A DNA stretch of 64,000 nucleotides from Deinandra increscens subsp. villosa (Eukaryota; Streptophyta; Magnoliopsida; Asterales; Asteraceae). Made by a program: the position numbers and the translations under genes. The notes beneath the pieces are model-generated. The model was given only the letters and a program-made list of their open reading frames with translations. It was not told where the DNA came from and did not search any database. This document shows, piece after piece, positions 19,899 to 30,582 of this stretch (within the stretch, counting starts at the first letter, position 1; each line of letters starts with the position of its first letter). The stretch spans positions 49,343,787-49,407,786 of the forward strand of contig JBCNJP010000006.1 of the NCBI GenBank assembly GCA_039602395.1, given 5' to 3'.

Positions 19899-22867
19899 TT
19901 AATTTCTATAGGGGACCCAAGCCTGAGTGGTCTTGGGTCTGCCATAAGCATCATTATACTTGTACTCCTTGAGTACTAAAGTATTTAAGACTGGAGCTTC
20001 ATTAAGTAGATCATCATTGTCAAAACTAAAGTTCTCATGCTGAGCACTTGTTTGACTAGATCTTTCACCTTTGGTGTTCTTTCTTTCAGCAATTTTCTTA
20101 TCCCTATATTCTTTAAATTTCCTTTGCTTGTTGGTTAATTTCTTAAGTTTTTCATTTTCTTTAATGACCAACTGAGTTCTTTCAGGTGACTTTGAAAATC
20201 TTTGAGGAGAGTGTTTGTTTTGACTTGAACTCTCCCCCTGAAGTGGAACATAGAGATTTCCACTTGAACTTTTAGCAAAGACAGTTTCAGATTGGTTAAA
20301 TTTGCCGTTTCTTGAAAAGTTTTCTCTAGAGGTAACCTTTCCTCTAGAGGGATTTCTTCTTTCTTGAGCTTCAAATTGCTCAAACCCTTCAGCAAAGTGT
20401 ACTTGAGGTCTCTGCTTTGGAGCACTAGCTGATCTGGGTTGAAACTTGTTTTCTGGTTGAACATGAGTTCGAGCGGAAAAATGTTCCGCTTGAACTTCAG
20501 CCGGAAAACGATTTTGCTTTAAAACAGTAAAACTTCCATTCCTTTCATTACCAATTAAGACTCTGTTAGAATCAGATCCAAAATACTTCAAAGTGTGATT
20601 TCTCACAGGTGAAATTCTTCCTGTGAGCTTCTTTTGAAAATCAGCCTTTGGTTTCAAAACAGGTTTTGGTTTTTGAAATGGTTTGAATTTACTCATCGGG
20701 TTGAACTGACAAACAGCAGCTAGGTGACCTTGTTCACCACAGCATATACATTCAACAACTTTGGTTTCAAACTTTCTAGGAGACTCAAGTTTGGTTACTT
20801 GGATAAATTTTAGTTGACCAAGCCTTTGAGTTTCACTGCCCTTTGGTTTCTCAGGTTGCTTTCCTCCAACTTTTGAATCCTTAGGTTCATAAACAGTTGG
20901 TGGAGGAACAGAAATTGATGGTTTTAAAATTTTTGATTGGTCAACTGAAGCAGATGAGCTTGCAATAGTGACTTCAGCTTTCTTAGACTCAACAATGTTT
21001 TCAGAACTTGACTGTGATGAAATGTCATCAACTGTGAGACTAACTTTACATTCAGATTTTAAAGCATTAATTGGTTTGATTATAGGTGAGTATTCAATTG
21101 GTGGCTCAACACAGTTATACCCAACACCTGCCTTTCCATACATCCCTCCCATCCATAATTTCTCAGCCTTTTTGTTTGCTGCCTGGAATTTATCACAGGT
21201 GAACAAAGCATCTTTCAGCTTGATCTCAAGAACATCAAACTCAGCCTTAGCATCCTTGGTTTCGTTTCTTGACTTTTCAAGTTTTGAGAGTAAATCATCA
21301 AGCTGAGTTTCAAGCACTGAGTTGGTTTGTTTCAACTGTTCATATTCTTTGGTTAAATTCTCAATTTTTTAAATATATGAAGATTCAGTTTTCTTGAAAC
21401 ATTCCTTTAACTCATTTAGATTTGAAACTTCATCAATTAAGTCTGTGTTATGATTTCGGTACTTTGACACTTGTTCTATGCAGGCAGGGCTGCATAGATT
21501 TTCTAGGACTTTCTCTGGGATAGAGTTTACCTGATCAGAGGTGGAATCTTGTTTGGCCATCAAAGCATGGTTGACAGGCTCAAACTCAGCAACGAAATCC
21601 TCCCATTCAACACATGAGGTTTGATTTGCAACAGCAGCTACCACATTTTGGTGGTTTTGACTTCCGGTTGGTTTTGGTGGGGTGGGTTTGGAACCTGAGT
21701 TGTTTCCAGAGTTGTTGTTGTTTGAATTGCTTCCTACATGATTTTTCCCTTGAGCATGACCTTGATTCTGTCCTTCTCTTCTTGGTTGAGGGCATTCCCT
21801 TGCAAAATGACCAAGTTGGTGGCAGTTATAACACTTCACCTTGCTTTTGGCAAGGCCTATGTGAGCACCTTTTGCTCCCTTGTAGGTTCTACCAGTTCTT
21901 TTGTAGAACCTTTGAGCTCTGACAGAAACCATAGCAAGTTGTGTCATAATGTCCATTTCTTCCAAATCATCGGCACCTATGCACTCAAGATCTTCGGGTA
22001 TGAAGTCTTGGTATGAGTCAGTTACTACATGAGCGTTGTGAGAGTTTTCAAACATGTTTGAAAAACTTTCTTGACACCTAGGTGTCTCAGGGAAACTGAC
22101 AATAGGTGACTGATATGATGAGTTTGAAGACCTTTGACTGTTAAAATCAGTAGTTACTAGTGCAGATGAAAACAGCTGAGTTGACTCAGAAGATGAGTTT
22201 TGTTTAAGATCTAGTTCCATTTCATAGGCACTGAGTATGCCATGTACTTCACTAAGTCTCATCTTTTTCAAGTTTTTTCATTCCCTGATGCTTACAGTGT
22301 AAACTGTCCACACAGAAGGCAGGGAATGTAAAAACTTTCTGTTAACATCTACCTGGTCTAGTTTTACATCTACCTTTTGAAGTTCATCAAGCAAAGAAAC
22401 AAATCTTAAGTACTGGTTTGTCATTGTTTCACTAGATTTGAAAGTAAAGTTTTCATACTTTTGTTTTAAAACATCTTTCTTGTTTTCTTTAACTTCACTG
22501 GTTCCTTCATACATTTCACTTAAGGCATTCCACAGGTCAAATGCAGTTTTATATCCTTTGAACCCACTTAAAATGGAACTAGGAAGTGCAGCCTGTAGAG
22601 TCCAATATGTCTTATGGTCAAATTCGAGAGCAGTATAGTCAGATTCAACATAGTTATCAAGTGGTTAAGCTATTTTGACTTCTGCATCATCAGCAGATGA
22701 AACCATGGGTGAGTAGGGGGACCTTCAGTGAAAGATTTCCAAATACGACGATCCAGAATCCTAACAAAACCTTCCATCCTGAGTTTCCAGGTACCAAAGT
22801 CATCTGGAGTGAACATTGGTGGTTTGTTGGAAGAACCATTTGGGCAACTTAAACTGAAATCACTCAT
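19899..22867 (-). pseudogene. gag: Element F gag, long SIRE-type, with stops
   Basis: Starts MSDFSLSCPNG at 22867. A frame break between about 22670 and 22515 is followed by one frame down to 19899, with in-frame stops near 22278 and 21369. Features: capsid-like helices; zinc knuckle CYNCHQLGHFARECP (about 21835-21790); Asn/Gly-rich linker; coiled coil around 21335-21190 (VLETQLDDLLSKLEKSRNETKDA...); second knuckle CICCGEQGHLAAVC (about 20755-20705); and a basic C-terminal part ending TTQAWVPYRN. Two knuckles and an unusually long gag are typical of Sireviruses. The stop at 19899 separates gag from pol; the pol frame differs. Confidence 0.88.
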
Positions 22868-22960
22868 TTTGAAAACTTTGAGAAAGATAAAACAGCAAAG
22901 CTTGTAAAGTAAGCAAGTAAAGTATCAACCTTGAAGCACAGAAAGTCTTCAAGGTAAGAG

Positions 22961-22979
22961 CCAAAGCTCTGATACCACT
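22961..22979 (-). promoter_or_regulatory. Primer binding site of element F
   Basis: Minus-strand TGGTATCAGAGCTTTGG lies one or two bases inside the right LTR. It matches the 3' end complement of initiator tRNA-Met, the primer of most plant Copia elements. Confidence 0.9.
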
Positions 22980-23669
22980 TGTAAGATCGTTAAAAGTTAG
23001 AGTTAAACTTAAACAAAGCCCTTTACTTGCAAATATAACCCTGCGGAATTAAAGTTATATTTCACTTTACTTAAGCAATATTGAGTTCTTGTGTATAATG
23101 TAAAAGCTTGATTTGCAAAGATATAGTAACAACAAAGTATCAAATACTCGGCACTATTTGCATTAACTCAAAGCTACACTATTACAAGTTGTTCAAGAAC
23201 TGATAACAACAAGGATAACAATTGTGTGTAAACTAAGAGCTAGCTATGCTATATATAGTGCAGATGAGATCAATGACAGCCATTTATCTCATGCGATCTA
23301 ATCTAGACCGTAAACTAAAAAGTCAAATACAAACTACCAAAAGAATAAACATCGGCAATTGGAATATCTTGCGTGTTTGCAGCAACATACTACTTTAGGA
23401 GAGCGGCTTGAATCAGATATAGAAGCATACGAGAAGCTTTTGCAGGATTGGACTTGCTGAAAAGACATCTCAGGAAAAGTCCGGTTGAACTCATTATCTG
23501 GTGGATAATCGAGTTCACCCGGAATATTCGTTAAAATACAAAACTGCTTCTTTCCGCTTGAATTGCCAGTTCCGCTTGAAGTGAGAATTCCGCTTCAACT
23601 TCAACTTCAGCCGAAACATAGTAAAATTGACATTCAACCGGAAATCTTCCAAGCGCAATATTCCTTACA
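22980..23669 (-). repeat. Element F right (5') LTR
   Basis: 690 bp from TGTAAGATCG to CCTTACA, the fuller LTR copy. It includes the extra 57 bp (ATCTGGTGGATAATC and onward, about 23495-23550) absent from the left copy. TATA box on the minus strand near 23257-23246. The motif island (23480-23645) contains CCGGTTGAAC, TTCCGCTTGAA, CACCCGGAA and CAACCGGAA words in both orientations. Confidence 0.92.
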
Positions 23670-23963
23670 ATAAACGAGATGAAACACAAAGAGTAAATAC
23701 AAATGAACTTTGTATTAACCACAGAGACCACAAAGTACACTCAGAGATATATGACACGGAAGCTTAGACTGTTATCCTCTCTGAATACAACACATGAAAC
23801 ACATATTTATAGAGCTGAAATACGACCGGCCGAACCTCAGGTTCGGCCACACGTTCGGCCATGTTTGAACTTCAGGTTCGGCCTGAGTTTGGACCTCAGC
23901 ATCCTTGTGTGATCCATCTTGTATTCGATACTTCACATGACGATCAGGAACTGTGTATCAACA
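23670..23963 (-). repeat. Element E left LTR, segment 2
   Basis: Continues E's left LTR after element F and ends GTATCAACA at 23963. It holds the TATA box (minus CTATAAATA, near 23813) and the GTTCGGCC island. Two CCGAAC/TTCGGA words are mutated to T forms compared with the right LTR. Confidence 0.9.
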
Positions 23964-25795
23964 AACTCCCCCTCGGCATGTGCAGTATCATCTCCTCTAT
24001 CAAACTTGTATCTTGTATCTTCAATCAAACTCTTCCTCGATCTTGACGATGAGTTCAATCTTGAATACTTGATATTGCATCGTGTGTAATCTCTTTATCA
24101 ACAAACTTCAGAAGACTTGAAGTTGTGATATTCTCTTCCCACTTAGAAACCTGCCAAAATAAATAATCTTGGTGCAAAATGTCTCTTCGAGACTCCAAGA
24201 TAGATTGATTTTGAAAACTTGATTTTGTATTTCGTGTTGATCAATCGAAAACAAATAAGAAACAAAATCTTTTTGGCTTTTAGAAACTTTATATTAAAAC
24301 ACACCTAAAATCTTTTTGGTATTTTCTGATAAGAAAAGTAAAACAATACCGAATTAGACACTATTTTTGTCTTTTGTGAGAAAGATCGCAACTTGGGATC
24401 ATATTGGTCATAACATGCTGAACTACATTTCAATTTCGATTATTGCAGCACATAAGCCATGCCGATTGCAGATATAATTTGTCCAACTTTAAACTCTGGC
24501 TCAATCATACTCATAACATCTGGATATGTTAAGGTATTGATTAAATTTGCATTGACCAGTGTACCCCACACTATCAGACATACTCAGATATGCTTTTGCT
24601 TATCACATGTTGTGATCTCATTTGTGATTTTAATCACACAATGATTGTAACCATGATATAGTAAACTGTGTTCCATGCAAAAAAGAAATAAGAACATTAA
24701 ATCGTCTACCTTAAGGTCGATCTTTCGATACGCAGATAAGGCCTTGGATTTAACAAAATAAGAAAATAAAACAAGTTGAAGTTGTATAACTCAACAACAA
24801 TCAGGTCGGTACTTCCGTACACGCAGAGAAAGTCCGATGAGTTATACGAAACACCAAATAAAATAAAGCAGAATGTCAAACGAACAACAATCAGGTCGGT
24901 CTTTCGACACGCAGAGAAAGTCCGATCGTTTGATAAAATAAAGAAAATCAAACAAGTTTAAATCTTTGCAAAATGAACACATGTATACACAGTGACTTCT
25001 CATTTTATTTTTCACATACCTTTTTCTTGATATATCATGAGATATGCATCAAGATGTTGTCCACTAGGTCAAGCATCAGATTTAGTGTATATCACATTTG
25101 AATACTTTCTGATTTGCTGAGCCTACCTTGCACATCGATCAAATGGTCTTATGGCTTTTTCATTTACTTTATCCATGAGTCAGACACTGTCAGCCAATGT
25201 ACCATCATTTCCTAAACATGTTGGTTACAATTTCTCATTTTTCAATGTTTTTGGCTTTTTGCATTTTTCAATGTTTTTGTCTTTTTCAAATTTCTCCCCC
25301 TAAAAATGACAACTCTATTTATAGATTTTCATTTTTACGATATGAAAAACAAGACACTATAAAAAAAAATTTAGTTTTGCAAAAACAAACTCCCCCTTAG
25401 AATGAGACGAAGTGAAAAACAAGAAAAATTGATCAACCAACACGAACACTAGGAATTTAGCCCTTTGAAAAACAAATTTGATTTTGAATTCAAGTTAATT
25501 AGAACAGATATTTCACAATCAGCAATTTTCCAATCACCAAAAGGTCTTCCTGAAACACCTGCTGGACACCAAATAAAACATTAGTGATGTTGGGATCGAC
25601 CCGAATCAACAGCGTCGGGTCGCCCGGTGTCTTCCACAAAGTCCTTGTTGGCCTTAGAAACAACTTTTGGTTTCCAAATTTGTAAAAGTTTTAATATTTG
25701 ATCGGAACCTGAATCAGATTCAACCGACGAACTTGATTTAGACCAAGACGATTTACGAGTTGACTTAAGCTTTGGGGACCATCATCAAAAATTTG
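23964..25795 (-). other. Element E 3' noncoding region with three polypurine tracts and hairpins
   Basis: Where pol should be there is about 1.8 kb without coding sequence. It contains the 3' polypurine tract (23964-23976) and two further purine tracts of the same type (complements of CTCCCCCTA at 25294-25302 and CTCCCCCTTAG at 25390-25400). Multiple polypurine tracts upstream of the 3' LTR are known for Sireviruses. It also holds the stem-loop array at 24697-24933 and an 8-bp stem at 25597-25604 with 25615-25622 (CGACCCGA and TCGGGTCG). The rest is AT-rich. Confidence 0.7.
24697..24933 (-). other. Array of three stem-loops with conserved core and unrelated stems
   Basis: Unit 1: stem TTAAATC (24697-24703) with GATTTAA (24747-24753). 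Unit 2: stem GTATAACTCA (24784-24793) with TGAGTTATAC (24838-24847). Unit 3: stem TCAAACGA (24876-24883) with TCGTTTGA (24926-24933). Between the arms all three carry a related core: RGGTCG, then CTTYCG, then ACGCAGA and AA-TCC. Units 2 and 3 share CAACAATCAGGTCGGT and ACGCAGAGAAAGTCCGA. In the sense (minus) RNA the core can form an inner stem (UCGG...CCGA plus CUUUC with GAAAG or GGAAG). Stems differ fully in sequence but pair perfectly, which suggests selection on pairing. Role unknown. Confidence 0.7.
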
Positions 25796-28695
25796 ACCTG
25801 TTTTATCCACATATCTTGCAGTTTTGTGGATATATGCAGTCGTTGGACAATCAGCAGCTAGATGTCCTGGTTGACGACATACATAACAAAGTCTTTCTCT
25901 AAAATGTTTGAAAAATATTTTGATTTTTGAGAATCAGATGAATGTTCAGAATGAAAGTTATCAAAGAAACCATCAGAAGAATCATACCTAGGAGATGGAC
26001 TCCTTGAAGATGATGAGCTTACAGAATAATAAGTAAATTCCTTCGGAGATGGTGATTTCTTTGCAACTTTAGCTTTAACAGCCTTGTCAGCTTTCACTGG
26101 TTTCTTTGCAACAGCCAGAACTTCCTTCATAACAAAACCCAAGCCTTTGTGCTTGGAACCTGAAACCTTTGAAGAACTTGAAGAAGAACCTGAAGCTTCT
26201 CTTGACTTAGCTTCACTAGTGAATTTAGCCTTGATATCCTTCAGCTTGTTCTTTTCAATCAAAACTTTTTCTTCGTCGGTTGCAGATGAAGAACGTGAAG
26301 CAACCTTATCAAAAACCTTTTCATTTTCTAACAAAACAGACTTTGAAACAAATTTTGGATCGTCACCCAATGGCTTCTCCTTCCGTTTAGACTTGGACTT
26401 GTTCTTCTTGGATGAAGTGGCAAACTTGGAATAATCATGCAAGTCATCTTTTGGATCAATCTGAGCAGCAGTAACTTCAATTAAATCCACTGGTTGAGGA
26501 ACCAAATGAACATCATCCTGCTTAGAACTTTCTGAACTCTGATCCTGCTTGTATAAGAAGTTAAGCAATGTTGGTGACAAATTGCAGTTTTTCACTTGCC
26601 TTTTTAACTCCAAAATCTCCAATTTCAAGTTATTAATTTTTATAGTTGACCTTCAAACACCTCTTGTTGTGACTTGATGAACTTTGCATTGAGATCATCA
26701 TATTCATACGTCTGTAACTTCCTGATCTCACATTCTGCAAACAGTTCTTGAAGAACACTTTCTCTCTTTTGTTTATAGATCTCAACATCTTTAGTTAATA
26801 CTTCATTCTTGTCCCGGTATAAAACATTCTCATCTTGAAGCATAGAAATCTTATTTTGCAATTTTTCAACAGTAACAGCAGTTGTAGCAATAAGAGCAGT
26901 AGCTTCTTCATATTTTTGCTGAACAGGATAACTCTTCTCAAACAAATTCTCAAAATCTTGAGCTGCATCTAACGCTTCAGCTTTGGCTTTCTCACACTCT
27001 TCAGCCAATTGAGCCTTTTCCTTCAAAACATCTTCATGAACATGAACTAATGCATAATATTTCTTTGGAAAATCTTCCAACTCTTTCTTTAACACCACAA
27101 TTTCTTCAGTTGAAATCTGACAATCTTGTTCAAAACTTGCAATTTTCTGGAGCAACTTCTCACATTTATAACAGTTAAATTCATCATCTTTTGAATTCTC
27201 AGAAGACTTAGGTAATTCTTCTTGAACCAAAGATATACTTGAAGAAGTATCAGATTCTGTTAAAAAGCTTTCATCATCAGCATGTTGAACGGTTAAAGCA
27301 ATTGAGATTGGAGTATTATTCTTTTTAATTTCTGAATCTGCATTCCAAGCAAAACCATTTGGATGCATAAATGTATCAGTCCAATCATGAGCAAGAATAG
27401 CAGATTTCTGATCAACCTTCTCAGCTTTATCTGAAGGATGAAAAACTAAATGTGCATGCTGACCAGTCTTCAATTTACTTTCTGCAGAACTTGGACATTC
27501 TCGAGCAAAGTGACCATAAACTGAACACTTATAACATTTCACCTTAGATTTGTCCAATCCAATCTTACCTTCCTGATTCAGTCTCTTCTTACAAGTTCTA
27601 TTGAAAAATTTCTTTGTTCTACGAACCAACATAGCATATTGCCAATTTAGATCCATTTCCTCCAAATGATCATAATCAATCTGATTGTAATCTTCATTTG
27701 CTAACTCAGCATTACTCACAGAACCAGTGATAACACCAAAGTATGAAGATACCAATGCAGACATCAACGCATTATAATCATCGATAGTTTGAACAGACAA
27801 AGCACTTTGGGTCGAAGAACTAGGAATTGACACAGAACAACCAGCAGAGGAATAACTTGGAATTTCAGATTTACCTGCTAGAAATGCTGTAGGAGGAGCA
27901 GAACTGAGAATAGTAGACTTCCCAGCATTCATTGTAGAGTCATTTTCACCATGATACACTGCAGGATTCTGAATTTGTGTAGGAAGTAATTTATTCACCA
28001 TTAATTCCATATCCCGAGCCTGAATTCTTTGAACCAAATCATTGAAAGACAATCCTGAAAAATCCTTATCATGAGTAATCATCATCACATAATTCTCCCA
28101 TTTTTCAGGCAAAGCTTCCAAGATCTTTTCTTTCATATCAACCTCTTCTTTAGTAAGATTCACCAAACGCATTTCACTCATCAGATGAGCAAATCTTCTA
28201 ATCAGATTGGGAATCGTTTCATTCTAATAATGCTTAAAAAAAATCAAACTCTTTCTTCAAAACCTTTTGTCGACTTTTCTTGTATTGGTCATTGCCTTCA
28301 CATCGTTTTTCCAACGCATCCCATTGACTGTTTGATATGTAGTTACCAGCAAATTGATGCAGTAACTCTTTAGGCAATGCCATCGTTAACGTACCATACG
28401 CCTTTTTCTCGGCTTGATAAGCTTTCTTTTGTTCAAAAGACATTTTTCTTTGAAGAATAGGTTCACCAGTTTCATCTTTAGGGTAAACATATTGCTCAGT
28501 GAACGCTAACCACATGTCAATGTCATTTGTATCGACAAACGCTTCAAATCGTTTAACCCAACTATGATAATCTTCCAATTTTAGCAATTTGGGAACTTTC
28601 TGACTTGTTCCGATTTCATTATCATAATTCATCATTGTCTGCATCGTAGCTTGAACCGAATTTTGAATAGCCGCGAACGCTTGAAAATCGGACAT
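25796..28695 (-). pseudogene. gag: Element E gag (frameshifted)
   Basis: Starts MSDFQAFAAIQNSV at 28695. The capsid-like part reads to 28234, where a run of eight T (minus strand) causes a frameshift. The frame 28181-26640 continues with a zinc knuckle CYKCSVYGHFARECP (about 27535-27490) and long coiled coil (about 27140-26650: LQKIASFEQDCQISTEEIVVL to LNAKFIKSQQEV). A second frameshift at about 26640 leads to 26628-25858, rich in Ser and Lys (KSPSPKEF..., SSSSSRSPSPR). A second knuckle, CYVCRQPGHLAADCP, follows at about 25885-25840 after a third frameshift. Organisation mirrors the gag of element F, but no pol follows. Confidence 0.82.
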
Positions 28696-28709
28696 TTTTG
28701 AAATATTAG

Positions 28710-28925
28710 TTACTGTTCACTCCGAACCTCGTCCGAACCTCCTCCGAGCTGCCTCCGAACTTAGTCCGAAATTAACAACGCCGAACTCTCTCCGAACCTG
28801 ACCTTCGGACGAACAAGAATCAAATAACTCCGAACTATCACCGAACTTAGTCCGAACACTGACCGATCCTTCACCGAACACTCACCGAATCAATATAGAG
28901 ACCGAACTTGTCCGAACCTCAAACA
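28710..28925 (-). repeat. CCGAAC-rich leader of element E
   Basis: Between the primer site and gag, about eleven copies of CCGAAC (GTTCGG on the sense strand) occur within roughly 215 bp, mostly as CTCCGAAC, GTCCGAAC or CACCGAAC. They are irregularly spaced and lie in no open frame. The same word builds the palindromes in the E LTR. A signature cis-motif is inferred. Confidence 0.75.
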
Positions 28926-29148
28926 GGACAGAATTCACTCGACGTCATTTTCTCGATTTTCAACGTTTTTGACTGGAATTTTCGACAGGAATTCAAGCAA
29001 ACATGATAGAAACAACTCAGGAATGAATTTTGAATAAAAAACACACTCGAAACAATCAAATGAACTAAAAAATGATTGACATTTTCGCAAAAACGTGAAT
29101 TTGAACTCAAAACTCCGAGAAACACTGATTTCCGACTAGTAGAGCAAA

Positions 29149-29166
29149 CCAAGCTCTGATACCACT
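29149..29166 (-). promoter_or_regulatory. Primer binding site of element E
   Basis: Minus-strand TGGTATCAGAGCTTGG begins one or two bases after the 5' LTR end (CACTTTCA) and matches the tRNA-Met primer complement. Confidence 0.9.
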
Positions 29167-29510
29167 TGAAAGTGTGTGAGCGTGCGGATCTTCTACTTAG
29201 TTGTAATGAAATCAATATAAACGAGATGAAACACAAAGAGTAAATACAAATGAACTTTGTATTAACCACAGAGACCACAAAGTACACTCAGAGATATATG
29301 ACACGGAAGCTTAGACTGTTATCCTCTCTGAATACAACACATGAAACACATATTTATAGAGCTGAAATACGACCGGCCGAACCTCAGGTTCGGCCACACG
29401 TTCGGCCATGTCCGAACTTCAGGTTCGGCCTGAGTTCGGACCTCAGCATCCTTGTGTGATCCATCTTGTATTCGATACTTCACATGACGATCAGGAACCG
29501 TGTATCAACA
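29167..29510 (-). repeat. Element E right (5') LTR
   Basis: 344 bp from TGAAAGTGTG to GTATCAACA (minus: TGTTGATAC to CACTTTCA). TATA box on the minus strand at 29359-29351 (CTATAAATA). Directly upstream of it is an island of GGTTCGGCC and CCGAAC words in both orientations (29371-29445). The perfect TSD GTTTC follows at 29511. Confidence 0.92.
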
Positions 29511-29660
29511 GTTTCCAACTCCATACGTGACAAAATCGTTTAACCAAATGAAGTTGACGATGGTGTTTTAGCCGAAATCATAATGCTCATCAAAATGTGA
29601 ATCAAAAGATATTTATTATACCTTTATAAAACGAGTAGTTAAAATATGTTTATATATATG

Positions 29661-29696
<36 letters not shown>

Positions 29697-29883
29697 AAGT
29701 TATAAAATGTTTATATTGCGAAGTACGACCAAAATGTATTATTCGTATACTTATTTTTATATATAAATATAAGGGTTACCAAAACGTTCGTTTTATATTT
29801 CTCAAATACGTATCTTTTTACGTTTTCCAAATATACATCCTTTATAATTCTTGTCAAAAGCCAATGTTTTATATAATAATCAT
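29511..29883 (-). repeat. Element B left LTR, segment 2
   Basis: Matches 48109-48480 of the right LTR, from GTTTCCAACTCCATA to ATATAATAATCAT. It includes an AT dinucleotide run (29666-29693). Cut at 29883/29884 by element C with TSD ATCAT. Confidence 0.92.
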
Positions 29884-30506
29884 TGTTATGGGTCAAATTC
29901 CAAGCACCCGGCTGAGAAGCTTGATCATGCAGGAATCCGGGAATCCCAAGGATTCTCGACAGGTTACGTTATTTGTTATTTATTTAAGTATCCTTTACTT
30001 GCTAATAGCCACGTGATTAATTTCAATGGCAGGTAAGCAGGGTTTAACCTTCCTAAGGAATCGGTCAATTAGCGCTGACGTGGCATTAACGAACGTGGAC
30101 TGAGTGGTGAACTTCCTCAAACGGCTAATGGACGTGGTCAAGAGGATCCCTGATTTCTCGGATAATTAGTTATTTCTGTTTGTAGCTATATATGGGACAT
30201 GATCGAATTAGGAAACACAACACACGACACTCTGAATATTGTAACACTTAGCCTTCGATCATCGTCTCCACCACTGTAATCGAATTCTTACTTTATAAAA
30301 GCTTTAGGTAGCAGGCGCTTTGAGCCGGCTCCCGAGGTTTTTACTGGGATTCTCAGAGGCAACTCTCAGGATTCCGGGTTTCCCTCGTATATCATCGTGT
30401 CATTTGCATTACTTTTTCTTTACCTTTGAACCAGACTTCTTGGCACCTCACCCCATATTCTAAGTTTGGAATACGAGATTGCCTCGTGCAATTTTTGACC
30501 AAAACA
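29884..30506 (+). repeat. Element C 5' LTR
   Basis: 623 bp from TGTTATGGGTC to GACCAAAACA. TATA candidate CTATATATGG at 30186-30195, before GGACATGATCG. It is rich in GGAATCC/GGATCC-type words. It carries 46 bp near its end (30433-30480) that the 3' LTR lacks. Confidence 0.95.
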
Positions 30507-30527
30507 GTTTGGCGCCCACCGTGGGGC
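30507..30527 (+). promoter_or_regulatory. Primer binding site of element C
   Basis: TTTGGCGCCCACCGTGGGG starts directly after the 5' LTR. This sequence is the usual primer site of Tat-lineage elements. I do not assign the tRNA. Confidence 0.8.
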
Positions 30528-30582
30528 AAAACGGTGCAAAACTTCATTTACTCTATCATATCCTACGTTTTCGATCGCTACA

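Larger units (their letters stand above)
9520..23669 (-). mobile_element. Element F: near-complete SIRE-type Copia element with an env-position ORF, nested in E
   Basis: Minus-strand element with LTRs 9520-10151 and 22980-23669 and a perfect TSD ATAAA (9515-9519 and 23670-23674). The primer site TGGTATCAGAGCTTTGG reads leftward from 22978, and a polypurine tract lies at 10152-10165. Order on the minus strand: gag (22867-19899), pol in Copia order PR-IN-RT-RH (19885-16379), then a long extra frame (14446-10305) in the position of the env-like ORF of Sirevirus elements. It carries two later insertions, a Pack-MULE-like element and a solo LTR. LTRs differ at roughly ten sites plus a 57-bp gap in the left one. 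Nonsense codons in gag and pol make it non-autonomous now. Confidence 0.9.
9465..29510 (-). mobile_element. Element E: gag-only SIRE-type Copia element, nested in B
   Basis: Minus-strand element with 344-bp LTRs: left 9465-9519 and 23670-23963, right 29167-29510. A perfect TSD GTTTC lies at 9460-9464 and 29511-29515. The primer site, read on the minus strand from 29165, is TGGTATCAGAGCTTGG (tRNA-Met). The polypurine tract at 23964-23976 has the complement AGGGGGAGTT. A gag with two zinc knuckles (about 25796-28695) is present, but there is no protease, integrase, RT or RNase H before the 3' LTR. LTR copies differ at about five sites, mostly C/T, so the insertion is fairly recent. It must use enzymes of a partner. 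Confidence 0.85.

Noticed and set aside
24706..24951. 81-codon minus-strand frame through the stem-loop array
   Set aside because: Its repeats follow the hairpin cores, it has no domain, and the inverted-repeat stems explain the structure better than coding does.
23671..29510. Regularly repeated CCGAAC words as a possible CRISPR-like array
   Set aside because: Spacing is irregular, the words are 6-8 bp, and the context is a plant retrotransposon leader and LTR.
29640..29700. AT-dinucleotide run as a possible origin or scaffold attachment site
   Set aside because: A simple microsatellite also present in the other LTR; nothing else supports such a role.
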